Assembly: GCF_037392515.1 (NCBI RefSeq)
Contig: NC_090280.1
Span: 25,053,118 to 25,117,117 of the forward strand
Length of the DNA stretch: 64,000 nucleotides
Direction of reading: 5' to 3'
Source: Haliotis asinina
Taxonomy: Eukaryota > Mollusca > Gastropoda > Lepetellida > Haliotidae
The position numbers and the translations under genes are program-made. A model generated the notes under the pieces. The model had not been told where the DNA came from. It was given only the letters and a program-made list of their open reading frames with translations, and did no database searches. Position 1 is the stretch's first letter. Each line of letters begins with the position of its first letter. Below, piece by piece: positions 22,801 to 33,300 of this stretch.

Positions 22801-23136
22801 ACTTACTTCTTGATGATGCCTGGTCGAACTGATGTTGTTAGCCATGATATATATGTAGGTGATGCTCTGCCTGTAAAACAACACCCATATCGGATGAATC
22901 CAGTGAAGCGTGAAATTCTGCGGAAAGAGGTGCAATACATGCTGGACATTGACATCACTGAACCCAGTGACAGTCCGTGGAGTTCACCATGTGTTCTTGT
23001 GCCGAAGAGTGGAGGTGGTTGGCGCTGCTGTGCTAACATGAAAGCTGTCAATGCACTCTCACGAACTGATTCGTATTCTATTCCGAGAATGGACGATTGC
23101 ATTGATCGCATTGGTCAAGCTAGGTATATAAGTAAA

Positions 23137-24307
23137 TGTAATAGGACGGGTCTGGCCATCAATGGACTTTGCGTTGTGTGTTTTTATAAAAAGGTGTTGC
23201 ATGGAAACTTTGATGGCCAAGCTCGTACTACCACCCCAGGTTCTTTCCACTTTTTGTTGCGGGGTGAATGACAACTGAACTCAATATAGTTTTAACAAAG
23301 ATTATTTATTATAATAACATAGTGTAAATAATTGCACCTATAAGAACCTTAAAGCTTTATGAAAACATAACACAGAGGCAAGTCAGAAGCATTTCCCACA
23401 ACTAATACCAACCTGACTAAGTTCTGCAAAAAATACAATGTCTCACAGATAACATTCACGAGTCAGGTCTGGTGCCCGCTCGATTCAACAGTAACATGCA
23501 TCAACAACCCGCAACGTCTACATGCCACTTGCTTAGAAGTAACCAACTAACTGCTATAACTCAATGTGAGACAACAACTCACGACTGCTACAAACTGTAG
23601 CACGACTGATGCGAACTCAGCTAGGTTCTGCAGTAAACATCTAACAGCTACAAGTCAACGTGGGACAACAACTCACGACTTCTACAAACTGTGTCACAAC
23701 TGATGCTAACTCAACTAGATTCTGCAGTAAACTTACAATGCACCATGTTAAAAAAGAATAAAGGTGCTTAAAATCCTCCCGCAAAAACCCACCTAAATCA
23801 GACTCTACATACGACTTTCACTTTCCTACTTGCTCTAACCTCTACTATTTTACAACTAAAACGGAGTACATGGAGTCATTAAGCTGTCATAAATGAATCC
23901 ATTCACTCTGTTGGCACTACATTATCTCTAACAATTACAACTTTATTGTTAATCAAACATATTAAGAGGGGGTGGGAAAAGGGTTTCGTTCTGATGCAGA
24001 ACGTACGGAGTGGGGAGCTCTCACCTCCAACCAGTTACTGGTCGTCACGGACTCATTAGTGACAGGCGCTCCAGCGCTTATATACCCGATCCGAGCGACT
24101 ACCCGGATGAAGAAAGTTTGGCTATCAGTGATTGGCCTGGATAACTAAAACATGTGGCATTTAGCCACAACAGACGGACTGACTGACTGAACTAGGAAAA
24201 CATTCGAAGCACTCAACAACGCTACCAGAATACACGCGAGCTGCAACTCTCATCAGTGCCTGTAAGCATTGACGAGTTACAGAAGCCATAAAACCCTTTT
24301 TATCGCA
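23137..24307 (-). mobile_element. ~1.17-kb insertion in Gypsy RT, possibly a solo LTR
   Basis: This segment separates RT motifs QARYISK and LLKDFWQIPL. The edges could be TG...CA (tgtaatagg ... tttttatcgca). On the minus strand there is a TATA-like gggtatataagcgc (about 24078) and an AATAAA-like signal near 23306, as expected for an LTR in reverse orientation. Inside lies an imperfect ~94-bp tandem duplication (23551-23644 and 23645-23738, sharing acaacaactcacgac and ttctgcagtaaac). No coding region. The class is uncertain and no clean target duplication is seen. Confidence 0.5.
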
Positions 24308-24689
24308 TACGTTTTACTGAAGGACTTCTGGCAGATTCCACTCACAGACCGTGCAAGGAAAATATCGGCTTTCGCTACTCCAGATGGACTGTATCAATAC
24401 AAAGTGATGCCGTTTGGTCTGAAGAACGATCCACCAACGTTCCAGAGACTTGTCAACAATGTCACATCAGGCCTTGGTCGTGTCGAGCCTTACATGTATG
24501 ATGTCATCGATTATTATCACATTGAGTTGGATGACCATCTGTAAAGGACCCGTGATTTCTTCCAAAGACTGTCTCAGGCCAAGTTAACTGTGAATCTCAC
24601 CAGGTGTGAATTTTGAAGGCACAAGTTGAATTTTAGGGCATGTTGCAGGGCACGGCCAGGTACAACCAGTTCATGCTAAAGTTGAAGCA

Positions 24690-25402
24690 ATTGTACATTT
24701 TCCAGTGCCTCAATCTAAGAGAGAAGTCATGAGATTCTTGGGTATGGCTGGCTATTACAGAAAGTTTTGTCAAAACGTCTCAGATGTTGTATCACCACTT
24801 ACCAACCTTTTTGGGGAAAAGGTAAAATTTCAGTGGGATGGCAGTTGTCAGACTGCATTTGAAAAAGTCAAAGCCATACCCATGAATTCTCCAGTATTAC
24901 AGGCACCAGATTTTGGGAAAGTATTTAAGTTGCGAGTTGATGCCAGTGGTGTAGGTGCAGGTTCTGTCCTGATTCAAGAGGATGATTCAGGAACTGAACA
25001 TCCAGTTTGTTATTTTTCAAAGAAATTTGGCTGACTTTGTGTGCTGGCGAGTAGGTGTCTGACTCTGAGGGTGCGGGTTCGAATTTGTACTTTACTGAGA
25101 AAGTGAAATCCCAAATATGACATATGTTGCATTTGACCACTTTCTAAATGGCATCGTGTAATCAAATTTGACGGGCACCAAAGAAATTATTCTACCACTG
25201 AGAAAGAGATATTTTGAAGTGCACCTTGGTACCACCACTTTGCCAATTGAAGTGTTTTACTAATCACAATTCCTTGACTTTTCTTCACAAAATGAAGAAC
25301 AAGAACCAAAGACTTATGAGGTGGAGTTTGACCTTGCAAGGGTTCAATCTTGCGATCCAACACAAAGACAATGTTTGTGCCGATGCACTTTCCAGGGTAT
25401 AA
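24690..25402 (+). pseudogene. Gypsy RNase H region
   Basis: It opens with the thumb/connection motif REVMRFLGMAGYYRKFC, then FEKVKAI, LQAPDFGKVFKLRVDAS (first RNase H Asp) and PVCYFSKKF. It is then broken by a 134-bp SINE and resumes with HQRNYSTTEKE, and after decay FTNHNSLTFLHKMKNKNQRL and DNVCADALSRV. It would remove RNA from the RNA-DNA hybrid during replication. Confidence 0.85.
25023..25170 (+). mobile_element. 134-bp tRNA-derived SINE with 7-bp target duplication
   Basis: Body 25030-25163 is flanked by aaatttg at 25023-25029 and 25164-25170. It carries a polymerase III A-box-like tggcgagtagg and a B-box-like gggttcgaatttg at normal tRNA spacing. It interrupts the RNase H frame between YFSKKF and HQRNYST. 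It differs from SINE families A and B, as it lacks their gcggcgtaaaac tail. Confidence 0.75.
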
Positions 25403-25560
25403 ATGTATGATGACTTGATGATGCTGTATGTATGTATCTGCATTATGTCGCAGTAATTCTGCAAGAAGTTTTTCATATTACTCATATTATTATATGTCAT
25501 GTTATTATATTATTATTGCTATGATTGTAACAGAAAGTTTCTACGAAACTTTTTTTCCTC

Positions 25561-26192
25561 AAGAGGGAGAGTGTTAGGAGAGTGTGTTTTCCGTGGTTTG
25601 AGTAGTTATTAATTATTATTGCGGTACTTGTTATTGGGTTACAGTATTAAAGGTTTTACTGTTCGGTATTATGGGTCACATTTCCTACTGAAAATTATTT
25701 AAGTGGTACGCCTCAAAGGCAGTATTTTAGAGTTACCTCTCTTTTGTAAAACAAATAAACACGAAGCGACGACATTGTTCTATATCTCTCCACGTTGGTG
25801 GCGATGGTTATGTGCTCGAAATGACTGAAGGTATATGTATGGGATGGTTGCCGTGTTGGGACGGACACAGTCACATTACGTTACACCATCATCAGTCGCT
25901 GCCAACACTTCATCTCCATAGCCACCGTCAGACTGCTTACTGTGTTGCATTCTGTATGACTGTTTCTCTCTCCCGCTAAGACTTTCGTGTGTTTACTACA
26001 TATCTTGTGACACATTGCCTTAGATTTTGTCTCATTTGTATTGTATTTGAAATCGATATTGTATAATTGAATTGTGACTTTGTATAACTTGCTCTCTTTA
26101 CTAAATAATACAAACTTTGAATGTTTTAGACTTGTCTTTGCTCTGTTTTGCTGGTTCACAGGGGGTTTGTCTGGGAAAATTCTTAACCGTAA

Positions 26193-26194
<2 letters not shown>
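25561..26194 (+). repeat. Polypurine tract and 3' LTR of the Gypsy element
   Basis: Purine tract aagagggaga (25561-25570) lies next to the LTR, which runs from TGTTAGGAGAGTG (25572) to CTTAACCGTAACA (26194), 623 bp. It is longer than the 5' LTR because of an extra stretch around 25735-25800 (containing aaataaacacgaagcgacga). A TG tract follows immediately. Confidence 0.9.

Positions 26195-26262
<68 letters not shown>
26195..26262. repeat. (GT)n microsatellite at Gypsy right border
   Basis: About 34 GT units directly after the 3' LTR. The mirrored open frames here are repeat artefacts. Confidence 0.95.
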
Positions 26263-26264
<2 letters not shown>

Positions 26265-26839
26265 ACAAGATCTTCGCCGTTCCACGACTCTTCAGGTGGT
26301 TAATGAAAACTAAGTGTCGTCATAGGCGCCGCACAGCTGTAATAGATAGGTCGACATCATGAGTATGACGTTACAGTTAGTGACAACAGCAACCCTACTG
26401 TTACCGATGACTACGTTTTACGTCTCCCGCTAATATGCCGATCAAATGCCGTTAATAAACAATCAAGAGGTAAATTCAGTATTTTTACTTTTTCAGCAGG
26501 CTATTCATCGCCTTTTGACGCGTTTTCACTCATGCTAGTAACCGTTTTTGCTTCTGTGTAGTTTTATACCTAGATATACATTTCTCCCCAAATGTAAATA
26601 TCATTTTTCGATTTAACCTGGGCCTGAACCAAATACTATGAGTTTTGTGTTTTATACATTTACGTTGAGTTGTCAATTAGTGCAATATTCATAAAAGGAA
26701 TCAAGAGACTTTGGCAGGGCATTAGGAGTAAGTCTGGGCATCACGTGTCATGGTATCTCGCGTGTTTGTCTTTTGTCGGGTAAGTCTGACCATGTTGATT
26801 GGCCTTTATGAATCTGAAAGACTGAGTGACAACTAAAAC

Positions 26840-26886
26840 GTGAGTGAGTGAGTTAAGATTTACTGTCACATCGGCAATATTTCAGT
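26840..26886 (-). mobile_element. SINE tail fragment
   Basis: gtgagtgagtgagttaagat, then tcggcaatatttcagtcac, resembles the shared 3' end of SINE families A/B in minus orientation. Confidence 0.5.
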
Positions 26887-27055
26887 CACAACGTAGACGG
26901 ACAGAACAATCGGGGTTTCTATTCATTCCAACGATTTCCTTTGAAAAAAACCCCGCTTAAATGTGATTAGAAAGGTGATGCGTTTTCAAGGTCACTATTA
27001 GCAGCAGAAGTGACATGAAATAATTGTGACCGTATGACAAAAAAAAAAAACAGAA

Positions 27056-27160
27056 AAAAGGTGGACGAAAGTCTCCTGGGACCAAAACATCCCTTGGGAC
27101 AAAACCCATAAGGACCAAACACCCAAATGAGGATCCTTGGACAAAACCCTCAAACATGTT
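27056..27160 (-). repeat. Dispersed ttttgtcc-rich repeat, reverse copy
   Basis: The plus strand shows repeated gggacaaaac and ggaccaaac blocks. The reverse complement matches 8296-8360. Confidence 0.5.
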
Positions 27161-27287
27161 TTAACCACTGAGTGATTGACTGAAGTGACGTGTTTTAATT
27201 GATATTATCCTCTATATATCAACCAAATCTATGAAACGACCATAATGGTACACTGTGGGCTTTAAGGGAGGACATATTCACACAAGA

Positions 27288-27298
27288 GTATATAATAT
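27288..27298 (+). promoter_or_regulatory. Possible TATA box of the Ig receptor gene
   Basis: agtatataata lies 30-40 bases before the first ATG (27327). If it is used, the 5' UTR would be very short, or translation starts at the second in-frame ATG at 27423. Confidence 0.35.
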
Positions 27299-27326
27299 CG
27301 TAGCATAACGTCAGGTTCACCGGGAA

Positions 27327-30300
27327 ATGTTTATAGGGAAGTATCATCTAGTGAAACTACATAATGTGACACATAATATCAGAAACCGTACCTGTCAGTT
27401 TTTACTCGCCACAGTGGTGACTATGTTTCTGTTTTCCTCTGTGGCCGTTACACTATGTGGTTTTGGTATGTATCTGTCTTCGAAAACTGACATATATTTT
27501 GAATCTGTGGTAGAGTTAATTTACGTATTATTTTTCCGCATTTGCTTTTGCATCCATTGTTATCGACTTCTGATTCTATTTACCGTTTCGTATACAGCTC
27601 TTGCCTCCATGATAACTGGATACCCATACACTGTTACTCGTGTTCGTGAAGATGTTACCATGACCATGAAACCAGACAATGTCAGCTTTATATATTATGT
27701 ATGGGTGGATGGTTCGGTAGCTGAGAGACTGTTAGTGGTTCAGCCCAAGTCACACCGTGTAGTAGTACTCAACAGCAGTCACACCGGCTACAGGACCAGG
27801 ATCAGATACACCGGGGAGGACTCACCATCACAGACCGGACAGCTGAGGTTTACCATCTACAGTGTTACTGTACAGGACGCTGGTACTTACTACTGTCAGG
27901 GAAGCAATGGACAGGAAGCTAATGGATGTAGACAGGTCGTCGTTGTAGTACGTAAGTATTTAACTATAAATTCCGAATATTAACATGTCACTAGCCTATA
28001 TGTTATGGACAATAACGGTGAATTCTTCAAATGTAAAAACAGTTCGTAAAATCGGGGTTTTTTTTGGCACTCGCATTATTGTATCAATGGAATTACTCAT
28101 TTGTTCACAGAAAACCCAGCCACACCTACCATCACCGGACCTGCCTCACCTGTATCAGGTGAGAATGTCACCCTCACATGCTCCTCCTCCTCCCGGAGTC
28201 TACCCCCGGACCACCACCCACTGAACATGACCTACATCTGGAGGAGGGACGGGGTGCTGCTAAAATCTGGTGATGAGTCTCCTACAGGTGGAGATGACCT
28301 GGCAATACCCCACGTCAGCAGAGAGAACCACGGAGACAACTACAGCTGCCAGGCTGTGGAGGAGGGGCTGGCGTCTGACTGGAGTCACGAACATGTACTG
28401 GATGTCCTATGTGAGTAAGAACTACCTTGTTTACGGTACAGGAACCTCGGATATCTTTGCAACTACGGCTCTGAGTATAGCACTGTCATAGAACCCTCAT
28501 GTCCTGAATCATTATTATAACAGTACTTTGGTGGTTCGGATCGGAATTAACGACAACATATCCAAAATCTGTGATGAAAGTTTTCAGCTTCAAAGGTTTA
28601 ACGAAATACTTCAAATACTTCAAACACGAATACTTCAAAATTATGTCACATCACTGTTGTTAATCTGGATGTGAGCTCAGGTCAGCACAATACATAATAT
28701 AGATTGAATGAATCTGTTGCTACGACAACGAATGCAGTTTTTGTTCCTCGGTCTCGCAATTCGAGCCTCAGATTTCAGAAAAGATAAATGCTCGGTGACA
28801 CACAAAGGCCAAAACAAGAATATTTAAAATATTAGGGAAATAAGGAACACAAGAGACTCACTACCAACCACGCATGGCAAAATTCAAGACATTTAGAGTA
28901 TATTTAGAGTATCTTCTACTATTCTGTATTCTATATTGTACGCAAATGTTTACACAAGACAAGCTTTCTCTCATTAACTTTTCATTTACCTTCTGAAGTA
29001 CCATAATCATCTGTTAAAAACCTCCCCAGACACGACCACAATACGACCTGAAACAAGCCGTGAAGCGTCACTGAATATGTGACGCCAGTGTCATCTATCG
29101 GAACAATTGCGTCGTGACATTTGTATGTAACTTGGCGGCGCTCAACTGGCACTGACACGATACATTTCAACGTTCAGATTACTACTCATGGTTCAACTAT
29201 AGCTTTAAAATCGTAACTATGTGTAGTCACAGTACATCACCGTGTTTATTCCAAATGACTGTCATGGCATAAAATGGGTTGACTGTGATGATCAAGGTCG
29301 CGATTGATTAATGATTATTGATCGTGCAAACTGTGCATAACATCAGTATTGCACTATTTGGTGTTCCTTAATTAGTGTAACTAACGCCAAATGACGAGGG
29401 AAGTATCTTAGATGTGTTTTCCCCTCACCATCGCACATCATATATTCCAGATGGACCTGACCAGATACTGTTTGAAGGCACAAGGGACAAGCTGGAGGTA
29501 GAAGAGGGGAAACCTCTAACAGTGAGCTGTTCTGCTGACTGTAACCCTGCCTGCACTGTAACCTGGTGGGACACATCCACACAGATGGCGATCACAGGAC
29601 ACAGGAAGGCTGTGCTGTCTATATATGTAGGTGTGTCTCGGTCTGGACAGTACACGTGTCACGTCAACAACAGCCATGGGAGTTCATCAAGGAACCTGAC
29701 ACTGGAGGTCCTCCGTAAGGCCTCCACAGATTCCGGAAACATATATTAGTAACATAATATGTGACATTTAAAATTATATTTGAATGAGACATGTAATGAC
29801 TGTTTAAGTTTTTACTCCCTTCAAATTTCTCAAAACACACAGAGATTTTGAACAGGTATCTACCAAAATGTGGATTAGGAGGTCAATCTTGACTATTAAT
29901 CTGATGATATGACATCAAGTCAGTGTGATTCGTCACTCTCAGATTCCCCAAAAGCAAAAAAATCAGATCTGAACCGAGGAGAACAAAACCATTATATATT
30001 TACTCTATTACATACATCATTTATATAATTCAACAAACAAACCAGTTCCAGTAAATCCTGACATTTGCGACTCTTGCTTCCATTTGAGCACATTTCAGTG
30101 TGATCTTACGCCATATGTTGTATGTATATTGAATCAAAGGAAAGCTTCTATTTGGTATGGTGAATGTTGCAGCACGTAAGTTAATTGAATCTGGTGTAGA
30201 CCCCATCGTACCTGTGACTGCCGCCTGTTCTGTCCTCATTGTCGTCATCGCTTTCGTCATCGTCGCCGTCGTTTTCCGAAGAAACAGGACCAAGAAAGGT

Positions 30301-33300
30301 ACTGTCTTTGTGGTGATACGAGAAAATATTAATTATGCTGCTATCGTATATCCTGTCATGCATCTCTTCAGTTTTATTACTTCAATTACAGCAGACGCAT
30401 TTGAATCCTTTCTGAATGATAATTTGCATTAGAAGTGATTACACTAGGGTATGTTTTATCTATTTCAGGAGGTAAAGTGTACAGGTGAGGACTCTCAATA
30501 GCAGATATCTGTTGTCAGTATATCATTTCAAGAACAATGAGAAGACCACAGCGTTTACATACGAGTTAAGGTACAGGTTTAGTCCTACGAGTTCGGTGTA
30601 CTCATACAGGTTAAGATATAGGGTCACTCACATATGTTACGGTACAGTTACTCCTACAAGTTAAGGTATAGAGTTTCTCCTATACGTTAAGGTATAGAGT
30701 TTCTCCTACAGGTTAAGATATAGTTTTACTCCTACAAGTTAAGGTACATTTTTACTCCTACAAGCTAAGCTGGAGAGTTACTCCTGCAAGTTAATGTACA
30801 CAGTTACTGATACAAGTTATTATTGGATATTTATATAGCGCACATATCCATGCAACTAGTGCTTGCTCAAGGCCCTGGTATTTGTTACCCTCGACCATTG
30901 GATGTCCGTCTCAGCATCACATCGTATTATCAGTCTCAACTCCCTGGGGAGTATACAACTCTTGCTGCACTGAGTTTATTGTACAAGCTAAGGTGCAGAG
31001 TTACTCCTACAAGTTACGATACAGTTTTACTCCTACAAGTTGAGGTACAGTTAACTCCTACAGGTTAAGGTTCAGAGCTACTCCTACAAGTTGAGGTACA
31101 GTTATACTCCTACAAGTTAAGGTGAAGTTTTACTCTTACAAGTTGAGGTATACTTTTACTCCTACCAGTTAAGGTACAGTTTTACTCCTACAAGATAAGG
31201 TACAGAGTTACTCCAACAAAATACGTTTCAGTGTTTCTCTCATAAGTTAAGGTACTGAAAAGAAAGAAAAGGATACAGGATTAGCATTGTCGTTTGTACT
31301 TTCGAGGTGAGCATTATGACTTCAAGATAATCACAGAAGGGTTTGGTGCCAGGTAGGCTCAGGTAGGTAATATCTAATATCAGCATTTGCAGCTAACTAA
31401 TTAAAGGTTTATTTTTTCGAAGTTTAACTTTGCAGTCTGATGTGTGCCGTGGCATGATATGAATTGCTTACTCCTTCACCTCATGCATGTCTTTTAGGGC
31501 TGGAGACCGCAGTATGGCTGACAACGAAGCACAATTTCAACAAGATCCAAGTGGTAAGTGTTTGAAATCTTGCAAAAGCGTGTCGGCGCATTCGATCAGC
31601 AGACTTATTTGTATACCGGGCGGATTGTATGAATGCACTGCACATCATTCATTGTTCGGAGGGGCGTGGGATAGTCCAGAGATTTTTCGTCAGGCGGAGG
31701 AAAGTGAGTTTAGTTATACGCCGTTTGTAGCGATTCCAACAATATCTGGGCTACACCAGAAATGGATTTCACACATTGTACTCAAGTGAGGGATCAAATC
31801 CGCATTTTCGCCGAAAGGGGCGAACGCAGTAATCACAAGCTAGTAGCTACCCAACTGTCCCGTTATGCCGAAGACACAGGTTCGGTGTGCTGAGCGCAAC
31901 ATGTCTCAACAAACAAACGAACAACTGAAAGTAGTGCTTATGACACCTGGATAGGATATGTCTAGTAATAGTGACAAAGCCAGTGGTCACATAAAACGTG
32001 ATGTATGTAATTTAAGTATTGTATCGGGAGATGGCGCGAACGCTATTGTACATCGGCTCGCACAAACAGAAGCAGGGGAAAGTGGGATTTTTATTAAACT
32101 TAATAGGTTATGCTCATAGATTTCATTTGAAACTTTTCTTCGTCATTACTCAAGGTCAGTTTATTGAACATGTGTGCAGCAACACCCCACAAGTAATAGA
32201 ACTCCCGACCCCCACTCCCACCCAAGTGCCACACGACACTCCAACCTCTACCTCCACCCAACCGCCACACGCCATCCGAAACCCCACCCCAACCCCTACC
32301 TCCATCCAACCGCCAAGCGCCATCCCAATCCCAACCCAATCACCACACGCCCCTCCCCTTCCCAACCCCTACCCCTACCTAACCGCCACACGCCACGTAC
32401 TTGTATTTGTATCAAATTCCTTGTACTTGATGTTTGTTTCTAATCAACTTGATCACTTGGAAATCATTCATGGAATATTGTTATCTTCCCGTTTGTCCGG
32501 AAGATAGGACCTGTAATCAAGGAAGATGAATGATGTTCCAATATTAGAAACAAGATAAAGCCCCAGGATATATAAAGTGACCTTGAACTAAATGTTAGGA
32601 AAAACACGTGTTCGCAAACAAGCACTGTGTTCAGACGAAGCAACTGAAAAGCCGCTATAGTTAATCAGCCAAACATGACCCGAGTAATACCAAGGTCCTT
32701 GTGCTGTGAAGGAGAGGTAGGGTGGCCCAGTGGCTAAAGCGTTCTTTCTTCAAGCCAAAAGCCAGGGTTCCATTCCCTACTTTGGTCCAACATGCAAAGT
32801 CCATTTCTGGTGTCCCCCACCGTGACATTGCTGAAAGAATGCTAAAAGCGGCGTAAATCCAAATTTGTTTATTCATTCATCTACGTCACACACATTATTG
32901 GTAGCATGCCGTTTACTGCAGAATAAAGAGTTACTGGAATAACTGTAGGTTCCACAGACCGAGAAAAACACCATGCGTTGTCGCATATTATCTGACAAGC
33001 CACTACTTGTGATAAATATTAAGCAAACTTTCATATACATGTACACACAAATGTTTCACTGACGTACCATGTAATATTGATTATACAGTTGTTGATTGCA
33101 GAGTGCAATGGGTGACAAACAGTGTTTAGGATTGGGTAACAAGCAATGTTTAGGAATGGGTGTTTAGGATTGGGTGACAAGCAGTGTTTAGGATTGGGTA
33201 TTTAGGATTGGGTGACAAGCAGTGTTTAGGATTGAGTGATTAGCAGTGTTTAGGATTGGGTGACAAGCAGTAGTTAGGATCGGGTGAGAAGCATTGTATA

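Larger units (their letters stand above)
19331..22802 (-). mobile_element. Non-LTR retrotransposon inserted in Gypsy RT
   Basis: Reverse-strand LINE of about 3.5 kb, truncated near the start of its endonuclease, interrupting the Gypsy frame between SSLLF and PGRTD. A weak 7-bp duplication flanks it (ttatttc 19324-19330, ttacttc 22803-22809). From right to left: APE-type endonuclease, linker, RT, C-terminal Cys-containing domain (CSICNKGIEDG), 3' UTR. The 3' end (left border) has no poly-A; it finishes in a short hairpin, gggccgatggccc, followed by ttcatac. The frames are broken several times, but long open stretches remain, so it is younger than the Gypsy host. I cannot place it in a clade with confidence. 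Confidence 0.88.
19177..24650 (+). pseudogene. Gypsy reverse transcriptase, split in three
   Basis: Segment 1 (19177-19330): LSHLSPEQRVQMSDLLYEFK, the lead-in to RT. Segment 2 (22810-23136): PGRTDVVSHD, PVKQHPYRMNP, SPWSSPCVLVPKSGGGWR, DSYSIPRMDDCIDRIG. Segment 3 (24308-24650): FWQIPLTDRARKISAFATPD, YQYKVMPFGLKN, FQRLVNNVTSGL. The expected Y-x-D-D catalytic motif is altered to YMYD (about 24490-24510), so polymerase activity is lost independently of the insertions. Segments are separated by a reverse LINE (19331-22802) and an LTR-like insert (23137-24307). Confidence 0.88.
15769..26194 (+). mobile_element. Full-length old Ty3/Gypsy element with INT before RT
   Basis: 5' LTR 15769-16350, primer site 16355, gag about 16430-17330, protease about 17404-17750, integrase about 18010-19072, RT from 19177, RNase H to about 25400, purine tract 25561-25570, 3' LTR 25572-26194. 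The domain order PR-INT-RT-RH is that of Ty1/copia, yet the sequences are of Gypsy type. This combination is known for Gmr1-like elements (described from deuterostomes by Goodwin and Poulter). No envelope-like frame is seen. Later insertions lie at 19331-22802, 23137-24307 and 25030-25163. All reading frames are broken and catalytic residues lost, and the LTRs differ by indels and many substitutions. It is an old, dead copy. Confidence 0.88.
26263..27285. other. Upstream region of the Ig receptor; repeats only
   Basis: No gene recognised. It holds a SINE scrap at 26840-26886 and the reverse copy of the ttttgtcc-rich repeat at 27056-27160. Confidence 0.5.

Noticed and set aside
25881..26362. 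Open frames across the Gypsy 3' border
   Set aside because: They run through the LTR and a GT microsatellite.
27951..27960. Stop after 27951 as the end of a short secreted Ig protein (27327-27983)
   Set aside because: A strong donor (c|gtaagt) precedes the stop and the following Ig exons are in matching phase, so readthrough into the intron is less likely.
32019..32507. 162-codon Pro/Thr-rich frame
   Set aside because: Produced by a C-rich tandem repeat in intron 7 of the Ig receptor; the mirrored strand is equally open.
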